From positions 288,501 through 352,500 of the forward strand of contig CAUYUJ010009779.1 in NCBI GenBank assembly GCA_963575745.1: a stretch of DNA of 64,000 nt. Reading direction: 5' to 3'. The notes beneath the pieces were generated by a model. That model was not told where the DNA came from, ran no database searches, and saw nothing but the letters and a program-made list of their open reading frames with translations. Positions 43,015 through 51,553 of this stretch are shown here, piece after piece. The translations under genes and the position numbers were made by a program. Origin of the DNA: Prorocentrum cordatum. Its lineage: Eukaryota > Sar > Dinophyceae > Prorocentrales > Prorocentraceae. Numbering within the stretch: the stretch's first letter is position 1; the number at the start of each line of letters is the position of its first letter.

Positions 43015-43405
43015 TCCTCCTTGTCCTCCTCCTCCTCCTCCTCCTCCACCCCCGCCCCCTCCCCGTCCCCCGTCCCCCGTCCCCCGTCCCCTCTCCTCCT
43101 CCTCCTCCTCCTCCTCCTCCTCCTCCTCCTCCTCCTCCTCCTCCTCCTCCTCCTCCTCCTCCTCCTCCTCCTCCTCCTCCTCCTCCTCCTCCTCCTCCTC
43201 CTCCTCCTCCTCTCCTCCTCCTCCTCTCCTCCTCCTCCTCCTCCTCCTCCTCCTCCTCCTCCTCCTCCTCCTCCTCCTCCTCTCCTCCTCCTCCTCCTCC
43301 TCCTCCTCCTCCTCCTCCTCCTCCTCCTCCTCCTCCTCCTCCTCCTCCTCCTCCTCCTCCTCCTCCTCCTCCTCCTCCTCCTCCTCCTCCTCCTCCTCCT
43401 CTCCA
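43015..43405. repeat. TCC microsatellite, about 390 bp
   Basis: The longest nearly pure CTC array in the window, interrupted by a few CTCTCC and CGTCCCC breaks. Confidence 0.97.
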
Positions 43406-43509
43406 TCCCCTCCCCCACGAGTCCCAAGGGCCCCAATGAGTACCCCGAGGGTTCGCGAACCATGCACCGCTGTCTCCCCGCCACTGGTCGCCCCTCCCCC
43501 GCCAGCACC

Positions 43510-43665
43510 CGCCGGTAGGAAGATGTGGGCAGAAACATGAAGCAGTTCGAAGGCGTTGGAAATAGACTGGGCTCCCACCCGCCCCCTCTGAAGAGGAGGG
43601 AGGGAAAACCGCTCGCCTCTTGATGGGGGGGCCCGAAAGGATCTACTTTCAATAACCGGCGTGCG
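43510..43665. repeat. Dispersed repeat family J, copy 2
   Basis: Diverged partner of 5095-5275. Confidence 0.55.
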
Positions 43666-43702
43666 CGCAGCCCCCGACAGGGAGGGGGGGGCTCAGGTTA
43701 GG

Positions 43703-43852
43703 TCGGGAATGTCCCCCTACAGGCCGATTTTGGACGAACCATACAACAGATTCAAACAATATGCAAAAACAGAAACCACACATCGAGGAACAATCGGCCC
43801 CAGACTATTCTATGTCTATGTTTGGATCTCCCTCCTGTAGAGGGACACGCCT
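43703..43852. mobile_element. Family M1 foldback element
   Basis: TCGGGAATGTCCCCCTACAG with ATTTTGGACGAACC at the left and CCTGTAGAGGGACACGCC at the right. CCCCAGACTATTC is in the centre. The outermost right end is degraded. Confidence 0.78.
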
Positions 43853-43857
43853 CGGGG

Positions 43858-44015
43858 ATCTTCTGACCCGGATCAATCAAGACCCGGGTCAGCAGGACAC
43901 CAAACAATGCAATGCCGGAAAAAAAAAATGCCACGCAGATCTGCGCAAACCCGGGTCAGCCGATAGGCGCGGCCGCCCCGCGGCCACGCGCGGCTCGCGA
44001 ACCCGGGTCAGCCAG
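43858..44015. repeat. GACCCGGGTC palindrome cluster, copy 3
   Basis: CTGACCCGGATCAATCAAGA, GACCCGGGTCAGCAGG and two ACCCGGGTCAGCC words around AT-richer filler. Confidence 0.55.
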
Positions 44016-44018
44016 AGT

Positions 44019-44185
44019 CGGCGGTGGACAAACCTCCCTTTGGTAAACTCCCCTTAGTGAAAACGGCCTGGGACCGAAACCGACGGACCTGGACCCACAG
44101 AAATGACGGCCGCGGCACCCTCTCGCGAAGCGAGAACGGCCAATTCCTTAATCGACGTGTCAGGGTAGGAGGTCTGTCCACCCCC
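44019..44185 (+). repeat. Dispersed repeat family F, uninterrupted copy
   Basis: CGGCGGTGGACAAACCTCCC to ATCGACGTGTCAGGGTAGG. It gives the pre-insertion sequence for the split copy at 1285-1640. Confidence 0.85.
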
Positions 44186-44309
44186 GACAGAGGGGGTCTT
44201 CGCAGGATCCTGCAAGATCCGGTGCCCTGGCTGACCCCCCTTTGCATTGACCTCCGTCTCTGGAGCCCCGACAGGGGAGGAGGAGCTTCCTCGGAGCTCC
44301 GCGTGGGCT

Positions 44310-44460
44310 CCTGAGAGGAGGAGGAGGAGGAGGAGGAGGAGGAGGAGGAGGAGGAGGAGGAGGAGGAGGAGGAGGAGGAGGAGGATGAGGAGAGGAGGAA
44401 GAGGAGGAGGAGGAGGAGGAGGAGGAGGAGGAGGGAGGAGGAGGGGGAGGAGGAGGAGGG
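44310..44460. repeat. GGA microsatellite
   Basis: GAGGAG triplets. It is flanked on both sides by TGCCCTGGCTGACCCCCCTT and CTCTGGAGCCCCGA, so the array lies within a direct duplication. Confidence 0.95.
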
Positions 44461-44670
44461 TGCCCTGGCTGACCCCCCTTTGCATTGACCCCTGCCTCTG
44501 GAGCCCCGAAGGCCCGACTCCAGGCTCTGGCGCCGGGAGGCGGCGGGGCGGCCCGCCGCCTCCCCTCCTGCGGGCCCCGCCGCCGGGGCGCGGGGGGCGC
44601 GCGGCGCGCCGCCGATGCCTCGGCGGTGCACCGACGACGTCGGCGATGCCTCCGCGAGGTCGGCGTGGAG

Positions 44671-44913
44671 CTTAGCGGGCCCTGGAAACGACAGGGCAAT
44701 TTTTGTTACCGGGTTCCGTTTTGCCGTTTTTGTTGCCGGTTCCGACGCCGTTTTTCCGTCGCCGTTTTTTCTTACCGGTTCCGGCTCCCTTTCCAATCCT
44801 GGAGCCGTTTTTTTGCCGTTTCCGGTCGCCGTTTTTTTGCCGTTTCCGTTTTCAAGGGACATGTTTTTGGAAACGGTGAATAAACGGCCCTGCCGTTTCC
44901 GGGGCCCACTAAG
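44671..44913. mobile_element. Inverted-repeat element filled with CCGTTTTT repeats
   Basis: CTTAGCGGGCCCTGGAAACG then ACAGGGC at the left is inverted to GCCCTGCCGTTTCCGGGGCC then CACTAAG at the right. Between them GCCGTTTTT and CCGGTTCCG words repeat about ten times, and they share the CGTTTCC core with the ends. Confidence 0.8.
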
Positions 44914-44944
44914 GCGTGGAGAGCACCGGACTCCACATTTGAAA

Positions 44945-45173
44945 AGGGACCGACCGTCCCGGTATCCCTATAGTCATACCACGAGATGTTCTTAGAACCC
45001 AAGAATGTTCTAAGACCAAAAAGAATGTTCCTAGAACATCAACCCGATGTGCTAAAACAAGACAGTCCCAGCCAGAAGTGTTCTAAGAACATTTCGTGGG
45101 AACCACAAAAGGTTCTTAGAACATTGCTTGGTGGGGCTATAGGCGAGCCGGGACGCTTCGCTACTGCTTGACA
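44945..45173 (+). repeat. Dispersed family A, copy 4
   Basis: GGGACCGACCGTCCCGGTAT to GGGACGCTTCGCTACTGCTT. Very close to the copy at 18371-18601, including a 60-codon open frame that looks conserved only because the copies are recent. Confidence 0.9.
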
Positions 45174-45221
45174 CATAGAGTTAAGTCTGGGGATGTTTGT
45201 GTCCATACCATGTTTGGCAAT

Positions 45222-45275
45222 GTTGGGGCATTTTGGGGGGTATGTGTACTTTTTCGTCTAGGGGGACACGCCCGC
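45222..45275. mobile_element. Family M1, right half only
   Basis: TTGGGGCATTTTGGGGGGTA, then TTTTTCGTCTAGGGGGACAC and GCCCGCC. No left terminal repeat is present. Confidence 0.6.
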
Positions 45276-45669
45276 CCTAAAAATGGAGCCGCATCACAGA
45301 TGCATCGGCGGCGCACCGGCCCAATCTACGCGGACTCAATCTGGAAGGCCTGGATGTTCCTTCCGTTCCCTTCCCCTTTCCGCCCTCTGCCTTCCTCTTC
45401 TCCTTCCTTCCCCGTCTGCCCGCCTGCCCTTCGACTTCCCGCCCCCCGGCGCCATCCTTCCCCCCCCCCCCCCCCGTCCTCCAATTTCCCTCGTGCCCTC
45501 CTCTCCTCTCAGGCACGCTACTGGCCCTCGCGGACCCGGAGCGTCAGACGCCCTGGGCTTGGACACGCCCAGGCCACAACAAGCAGTGCCTCCTCGACCT
45601 CTGAAGCGCGGGAGGTGGGTAGAGACGGCGTGCAGGCCTCGTGCCCTCCTCCTTCTCCTCCCTCCTTTA

Positions 45670-45845
45670 AAGGGGCCCCAGGACGCACACACACACACAC
45701 GCAAATAAATACACACAAATAAAACTATTCCCCATGTTTTGGCATATTTTGGGGGTTTTCGTCTTCCCCCCCACTTCCCACAGTTCCCCTATCTTCTCTT
45801 GGGAATCGACGATCCATCGTGTCTGTGCGTCTTTGTCCCCTCCTC
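45670..45845 (+). repeat. Dispersed repeat family I, copy 3
   Basis: GGGGCCCCAGGACGCACACA through AATCGACGATCCATCGTGTC to TTTGTCCCCTCC, aligned to the copies at 3419 and 5788. Confidence 0.8.
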
Positions 45846-46148
45846 CTCCTTGCTCTGCTCCCCCCCCTCCCCCCTCGCCGTCGTCCTCCTCGCTGGCAGC
45901 CGCGCGCCTTCGCCACCGTGGCCCTCGCCGCCGGGGGGCTGCCCAGGGCGCTGCCCCGGAGGTTCAGCGAGAGGGCGTCCTCGGGCGGCGCTCCGAACTT
46001 CGCGCCCCGCGCCGCGCCGAGCGCGGAGCGCCAGCAGCCCCCGCGCCCTCGCGCCCGCCCCCCTGGGGGGGAGAGGAGGCGAGGAGGAGTCGTGGAGCCG
46101 AGCCGTGCAGCGCGCGACACTGCGCGCTCTCGCGCCGCCCCCGAGGGG
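45846..46148. repeat. GC-rich sequence with family E-like ends
   Basis: CTCCGAACTTCGCGCCCCG and GGGGGGGAGAGGAGGCGAGG followed by GTGCAGCGCGCGACACTGCG resemble a diverged family E element. A second E-like block lies at 46345-46440, just across a family M3 element, so M3 may have inserted into E. Confidence 0.5.
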
Positions 46149-46343
46149 TCGGGAGCGGCCAAGAGGGGGGTGTCCAAGAGGGGGGGGGTGCAAATCATGA
46201 CCGCCGGCACGTGCGAGGCCCAGCGGGAGGGCCAGGGACGTGATGAAATCAGGAGAGGCGCCATGACATCTGGGGAAATATCATGCCCCCCGCCATGATA
46301 TCCACCCCCCCGTAGTCATCCCCCCCCTCTTTTCCGCCCCCGA
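46149..46343. mobile_element. Family M3 inverted-repeat element, copy 3
   Basis: 195 bp, TCGGGAGCGGCCAAGAGG to TTTTCCGCCCCCGA, flanked by AGGGG on both sides (46144-46148 and 46344-46348). Confidence 0.9.
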
Positions 46344-46481
46344 AGGGGGAGACGCGGAGGACGAGGAGGAGCCGGGGCCGAACCGCGAAGCGCGAGCAGC
46401 CCCGCGCCCTCGAGGGCGCCCCCTGGCGCTCGCGCCGTCGTCGGGCTGCCCTGCTCGTGGCATCGCCGTCCTCGTCTTGGG

Positions 46482-46993
46482 TCGGGCAGGTCCCCCTACA
46501 GGTGGAGTCTGGACGAACAGTTAGCCACGCTAAAAAAGTCACCAAAAACTCAACAACAACAAAAAAAACGCCCCCGCACTATCTTTAGGATTCTTTTTGG
46601 ACATTCCCCCTGTATTTAGGGATGAAAAACGGCCCTGGGTTACAAGTGCGTGTTCTGTAAAACTCCTGGGAACCCCCACGGCCTAGAGCCGCCAGGACGC
46701 GGCACAACACGCAGGGTTTGGCCTGTCGGCCCACAGGAGTTTCAGCGAACAGCGCCTCGCAAACCAGGGTAGGGGCGTTTTTGTTCTGCCCTTGACTGTA
46801 GATCGGCGGTGGACAAACCTCCCTGTGGTAAACCTCCCATTAATTGAAACGGCCTGGGACCAAAACCGGCGGACCCGGACCCGCAGACATGACGGCCGCG
46901 ACGCCCCCGCGCGAACCGAAAACGGCCAATTCCTCAATCGACGTGTCAGTGTAGGAGGTCTGTCAACCTCCGAGTAGAGGGACAGGCCCGACT
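46482..46993. mobile_element. Family M1 element split by a ~360-bp insertion
   Basis: The left end TCGGGCAGGTCCCCCTACAG starts at 46482 and the right terminal repeat begins ATTCCCCCTGTA at about 46603-46613. The rest of that repeat, TAGAGGGACAGGCCCGACTT, appears only at 46975-46993. The intervening DNA contains a family F copy. Confidence 0.65.
46801..46972 (+). repeat. Dispersed repeat family F, copy within a split M1 element
   Basis: TCGGCGGTGGACAAACCTCC to ATCGACGTGTCAGTGTAGGA and GTCAACCTCCGAG. Confidence 0.8.
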
Positions 46994-47020
46994 TCATCCT
47001 CGTCGCCGCCATCGTCTTAG

Positions 47021-47162
47021 GTCGGGCATGTCCCCCTACAGGCGGATTCCGGAAGAACAGTCCGACACACTAAAAAAACTCGAAGGACAAAACAAAAACC
47101 GTCCCCGCACTTAAAAAACAAATATTTTGTATATTCCCCCTCTCTGTAGAGGGAGCCCGACT
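47021..47162. mobile_element. Family M1 foldback element, tandem pair member 1
   Basis: GTCGGGCATGTCCCCCTACA then GGCGGATTCCGGA at the left; CCCCCTCTCTGTAGAGGGAG then CCCGAC at the right. CTTCATCCTCGTCG and TCGTCTTAG surround it and its neighbour at 47191, so the pair may be a local duplication. Confidence 0.8.
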
Positions 47163-47190
47163 TCATCCTCGTCGCCCCCCTCGTCTTAGG

Positions 47191-47332
47191 TCGGGCATGC
47201 CCCCCTACAGGCGGACTTTGGACGAACACTTCGACACACACTCAACAAAAAAACTCAAAGAACAAAAAAAACGTCCCCGCACTTTTTTTACTATTTCTGA
47301 ATCTTCCCCCTGTCTGTAGAGGGAGCCCGACT
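47191..47332. mobile_element. Family M1 foldback element, tandem pair member 2
   Basis: TCGGGCATGCCCCCCTACAG to CTGTCTGTAGAGGGAGCCCG, closely similar to member 1, including the internal AAAAAACG.CCCCGCACTT. Confidence 0.8.
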
Positions 47333-47504
47333 TCGGCCTCGTCGCCGCCCGTCGGGCTGCTCGTCGCCCCGGGCGCCCCCCGCGAGGCCGCCGGTGCCCT
47401 CGCGGCGGCGCGGCGGGCGGCGGGGCCCTCTCGGGCCAGGCGCACCGCACCGCTTGGGGCCACTTCCCCTGCCCGCCTTGGGGCCGCTTCCCTGCCTCTG
47501 GCCT

Positions 47505-47765
47505 CCTCCCTCCTCCTCCTCCTCCTCCTCCTCCTCCGTTTCCTCCTCCTCCGTTTCCTCCTCCTCCTCCTCCTCCTCCGTTTCCTCTTCCTCCTCCTCC
47601 TCCACCTCCTCCTCCTCTCCCTTCGTTCCTCCTCCGTTTCCTCCTCCTCCTCTCCTCCTCCTCCCTCTTCCTCCCTCCTCCTCCTTCGTTTCCTCTCCTC
47701 CTCCTCCTCCTCCTCCTCCTCCTCATTCGTTTCCTCCTCCCCCTCCTCCTCCTCCTCCTCCTGTG
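47505..47765. repeat. TCC microsatellite with CGTTTCCTCC interruptions
   Basis: CTCCTC triplets broken regularly by TCCGTTTCCTCC (at least seven times). Confidence 0.93.
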
Positions 47766-47960
47766 TCGGGCCGGGCGAAAGGGGGGGATAGCAAAGGGGG
47801 GGGTGAGAATCAGCTCACGTAGAGGATTTTCCTGGCGCCTCCCGGCGCCGGAGCCGGCGACGTACCGAGGCATGGCCCCCGATCGGCGAACCGAAGCCAG
47901 CTGCACGCAGCAAATGTCGTAATCCCCCCTTTCCCAATCCTCTCCTTTCGTCCGGCCCGA
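47766..47960. mobile_element. Family B inverted-repeat element, copy 2
   Basis: 195 bp, TCGGGCCGGGCGAAAGGGGG to CTCCTTTCGTCCGGCCCGA, homologous throughout to 20459-20654. No target-site duplication is visible, perhaps because the left flank is a microsatellite. Confidence 0.88.
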
Positions 47961-48039
47961 CCCTCTCGGCTGCACGCAGTGGTGTTGTTGATGCCACGGC
48001 AATGGACACCCTAATAGTCCCATCATTGAACTTAAACTG

Positions 48040-48175
48040 TGCTTGAAATGCTGGAGAACGGCTCTACACATGCTTTGAACATGCTATTAACATTTTGACA
48101 CATGTTTGAAACATCCTGTAGACACATGGAAACTATTTGGCAACAGGCTTCCCCTCTATTGATCGTCCTCCACAA
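48040..48175 (+). repeat. Dispersed family C, copy 3
   Basis: ACACATGCTTTGAACATGCT to TTTGGCAACAGGCTTCCCCT. Confidence 0.7.
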
Positions 48176-48353
48176 CAAGAGTGACCCTGGGTAACAGTGA
48201 CCTTTGTTGCGCGGTTCTGTGGGGGCCGCGGGGTGACCAAACACACGCTACTATCGCATGGCACTCGGCGATCGGAGAACCCCATTGGACCCGCACCAAA
48301 GGTCACCCCGGCGAAGGGTCACTCTTACGTCTAATCGGCTCTCTGGTTTTAGG

Positions 48354-48498
48354 TCGGGCATGTCCCCCTACAGGCGGATGCTGGACGAAAACATGAAAAA
48401 ATACAAACATGCTCAAACATTCAAAAAACAAAAATCCCCATTGTATGTTTCAAACTAGTTTTGAACATCCCCCCTGTAGAAAGACAGGCCCGACTTAA
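48354..48498. mobile_element. Family M1 foldback element
   Basis: TCGGGCATGTCCCCCTACAG then GCGGATGCTGGACGAAAA to CCCCTGTAGAAAGACAGGCC then CGACTTAA. Confidence 0.82.
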
Positions 48499-48735
48499 CC
48501 CTTGTGTTGCCCCTGCCGCGCTTACTCCTCTGGCTGCCGCTCCCCTGAGCAGTCCGAGGAGCAGGACTTTGAAACAAGAAACGCCCCACACATAAACTCT
48601 TAGTGCTCCGCGCGGATTTCTTGGATCTGCGCTGGGCCCCGCTCCCTGGCGCGCGGAGCGCGCCAGAGGCGACGCCGGAAGGGCCGCCAGGGGCGGAACG
48701 CCAAACGCTCATGTTTATGGCATTCTTCTTCGAGA

Positions 48736-48898
48736 ATTGGCGGCGCGCGAAGGGGGATAAAGGGGGAGGGGGAAAACTTCTCAGACGGAGACTTCTTCTG
48801 AGAAGGCGCCGGCCCTTCGTCTGCAGAGAGCGGCCGCGCCTTCCAAGAAGAAGGGGTGCTCCTAAGAAGCCTGCCCCCCCTACCCCTACCCCCCGCTG
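48736..48898. mobile_element. Family H foldback element, copy 3
   Basis: GGCGGCGCGCGAAGGGGGAT with ACTTCTCAGACGG at the left is inverted to CTCCTAAGAAGCCTGCCCCC at the right. The core GGCGCCGGCCCTTCGTCTGC and GAGAGCGGCCGCGCCTTCC matches copies at 33.1 and 33.9 kb. Confidence 0.7.
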
Positions 48899-49369
48899 TG
48901 CGTGGCCAAGGGAAGGGGGGGGGGGGAGGGGGGGAGCGTTGGAGCTGGAGTTGGGGTCCCAGCACGAAGCCCAACCAACTCTTACACGGACCGCTTCTGT
49001 GCTCGACGAGCTCGCTCCTTGCTCCTGCAAGCTGGGGAGGAGAGGAGGGGCCCAACATGGGGCAGGGGAAACGATCGGGCAGGGGGGTTCGGCAAAGCCG
49101 AAGGGGGAGCGCGGGTTGCAGCGCCACCTCGCCATGAGATGGCCCCGCTGGTATCGCCGGGAAGCTCCGAAGGGAAATCGCCCTAAGTCACCAGCCCGAG
49201 TGGAGCGTTGCACAGGTCGTCGAGTGGAGCGCTGTGAAGTCGTTGGCCCGAGGGCAACCGCCTCGAGACGCAATCAGATCGGAGGACAACCCCTTCCTGA
49301 GGAAACCTGGGCGGGCAGACGAAAACCTAGCAGGGATCGAGGATCGTTGAGACCAAGGGGAGGGGAGGG
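48899..49369. other. Unassigned GC-rich sequence
   Basis: A long plus-strand open frame spans this stretch and the following GGA array, but its composition (Arg/Gly/Pro-rich, open in several frames) does not support a gene. Confidence 0.5.
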
Positions 49370-49455
49370 GAGGAGGAGGAGGAGGAGGAGGAGGAGGAGG
49401 AGGAGGAGGAGGAGGAGGAGGAGGAGGAGGAGGAGGAGGAGGAGGAGGAGGAGGA
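49370..49455. repeat. GGA microsatellite
   Basis: Nearly pure GAG triplets. Confidence 0.95.
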
Positions 49456-49553
49456 AGGGGAGGGTAGAAGGGGGTACCGAAGGGGATGTACGCCCCTGCC
49501 CCCCGGAAGCGGGTACCCTGGGGATCAAGAGTGCAAGCAACCGCGTACACCCC

Positions 49554-50000
49554 TCAGTCGCCGTAGGTCGGGCATGTCCCCCTACAGGCGGATTTTCTCA
49601 ATGGACCGCGGATGGGGCCAGGTTGGATGGGGTGGGGTGGAGTGTGAAAAAGCACTGGGAGGGAATTAAAAAAGCCTTGCTGCAACAAGCAAAACCTCGC
49701 AAGGATGAGGCCAACCAAAATAGAAAATATGCATTTGGATTTTGCACGGAGTCGCCAGGAGTAGATCGCACACAGACAGAACGGCATGACTACAAATGCC
49801 GAGGTTTCAATGGCCACACGGATTGGCGCTATGTCACCGAAGGTTTTTTCTGGGTCGGCGTTGCAGCGTAAGCGGACGACTTGTGCGGACCCAGCGCCAT
49901 CGAGAGTGAGGATGGCGGAGTGCGCTAACAACAGCACAAAGGCGAACGAATCAGTCAGCGGGCGTGGCTCCCCAAAACGGTGCCAACCAACGCGGGCCAT
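49554..50000 (-). CDS. Doubtful small membrane-protein-like ORF
   Basis: 148 aa from ATG 50000, reading MARVGWHRFGEPRPLTDSFA. Hydrophobic stretches include FVLLLAHSAILTL, FVVMPFCLCAIYSW and CIFSILVGLILARFCLL, which could be membrane segments. A spliced-leader relic lies upstream at 50097-50117. The C terminus runs into the end of an M1 foldback element (49568-49590), so the gene would be truncated or its end supplied by the element. An earlier ATG (50076) opens a different frame that ends after 41 codons, so the true start or an intron is unresolved. No family recognised. Confidence 0.33.
   Translation of the reverse strand: MARVGWHRFGEPRPLTDSFAFVLLLAHSAILTLDGAGSAQVVRLRCNADPEKTFGDIAPIRVAIETSAFVVMPFCLCAIYSWRLRAKSKCIFSILVGLILARFCLLQQGFFNSLPVLFHTPPHPIQPGPIRGPLRKSACRGTCPTYGD
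49568..49600. mobile_element. Family M1, left end only
   Basis: TCGGGCATGTCCCCCTACAG then GCGGATTTT; no partner end is found downstream. Confidence 0.7.
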
Positions 50001-50096
50001 GTATGCCCTTTCCCCTCCACGAAAGGAGGCACCCGTGCAACGGCACGGACTCTTCGGCGTAAGTAGTGCCGTGCATGGACGCTTGCGTCCACACTG

Positions 50097-50117
50097 TTTG
50101 AGCCAAAATGGCGGTGG
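50097..50117 (-). other. Dinoflagellate spliced-leader relic (17 of 21 bases)
   Basis: On the minus strand this reads CCACCGCCATTTTGGCTCAA then A, against the dinoflagellate leader CCGTAGCCATTTTGGCTCAA then G. The 15-base core GCCATTTTGGCTCAA is exact. Leader sequence is normally added to mRNA by trans-splicing, so a genomic copy marks a retroposed transcript. Confidence 0.7.
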
Positions 50118-50535
50118 GTGGAGGAGGCGACGACGACGACGACGGCAGCCGCGGCGGCGACAGCAACAATCGACGACGACCATGACGACGATGGTGACAA
50201 CGACGGCGACGCTGACGGCGATTTCGGCGGCGGCGGCGACGGCGACGACAGAAGCGGCGACGGCGACGATGGCGGCGACGACGACGGCGTCGACGGCGAT
50301 GGCAGTGAAGATGACGACAACGATGGTGAGGGTAACGGCGGCGACAACGACGGCGACGGCGATGACAACGACGGCGATGATGATGGCGGTTGCGACGGCG
50401 GCCACGTCGACGACGAAGGCAACGAGGATGAAGTTGACGATGACAACGGCCGCGACTAGGACGGCAGCGACGACGACGAAGACTGCGGCGTCGACGGCGG
50501 CGACGACGACGTCGATCCCAAAACGTAAGGATGCA
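50118..50535. repeat. GAC/GGC trinucleotide array
   Basis: Degenerate GACGAC, GGCGAC and CAACGACGG triplets over about 400 bp. Poly-Asp, Thr, Ala and Arg frames are artefacts. Confidence 0.92.
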
Positions 50536-51553
50536 AAGCGAGCTCGTATCGTCGCCAGGGTGGTGACCTTCTATCGTGCAAAACGTCGCCAGAGATCTTG
50601 ACTGTGTGTGTGGTCGCAACTTTTGTCAAACCTCATGGGGCTGCGGATTGGCAACGGAAGCGTGCCATGTCATTGTTGGGAGGTTTGGGGGCCGTCGCTT
50701 AGGATCGACGGCAAGGACAGCGACGGCGAAGACGACGAAGGCGACCGACGACCATGATCGACGAATGACGGCGGCGATGACGCCAGCAACAATCAAGGAT
50801 TGCGCGCCAGGGAGCGGGAGGGATGGGAGGGCGCAGGAGGAAGATGAGAGGGGATGGGGGGGGAGTGAAGGAGGACCGATGGCCCAAGCAGCCGAGGAGG
50901 GCCTTTGGCCATCAGAGGGCCCCGAGGTCCACAAGCGTTCTGGCCCGAACACGGTAGAGTCCCAGCATCAAGTTCGAAATTCGAAGAGGTGGGTCCAGAG
51001 AGCCTTAGGCAGACCAGAACATCAGATTCGAATGACAGTTTAGAGTGGTTGACGTCGAGGTGGGCCCTATATGGTTTCGACGAATGGTACCCATATTGGC
51101 ATGCAGAGGCACACGCATAATGTTAATATGACACATCGCGAAGGCAGTTAGCTCGCGTCATGACACCGAGACGGCACTCAAGAGGCCCCAAGGCAATGAT
51201 GCAACGAATGACACCGAGATAGGCCAGAGAGATGTTTGCAACGGTCAGTTAGTGCCGAAGAGGGCTCCCAGGCAACATTGCAACGGATGGCGTTAGTACG
51301 AAAACGGCCCAGACGGCGCCAAGACGGCACTGAGATGATTCCGAGAGAATGTGTCATATTGAGGCGCGTTGATGGTTGCATTTTGAAGTGTTTCTCTTGG
51401 GCATTTGAGGCACCAGGAGTCGCTCGATGGGCCTCGATTGTCCAGCGGCCCCTCCCCCTCCCCCAGCATGCAGGGAGGGAAGGCGCGGATGAGGGGAGGA
51501 TGAGACTGCTTGGTTTTCTCGCTGTGCAAAAAAGCGCGGCACGACCGCGAACT
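50536..51553. repeat. 3' flank of the large gene with degenerate TTGCAACGATGG-type repeats
   Basis: Words such as CATTGCAACGGATGGCGTTA and GATGCAACGAATGACACCGA recur at 51190-51310, and the related AGTGTTGCAACGATTGGTAC occurs at about 57220-57400 beyond the other end of the gene. No gene supported. Confidence 0.5.
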
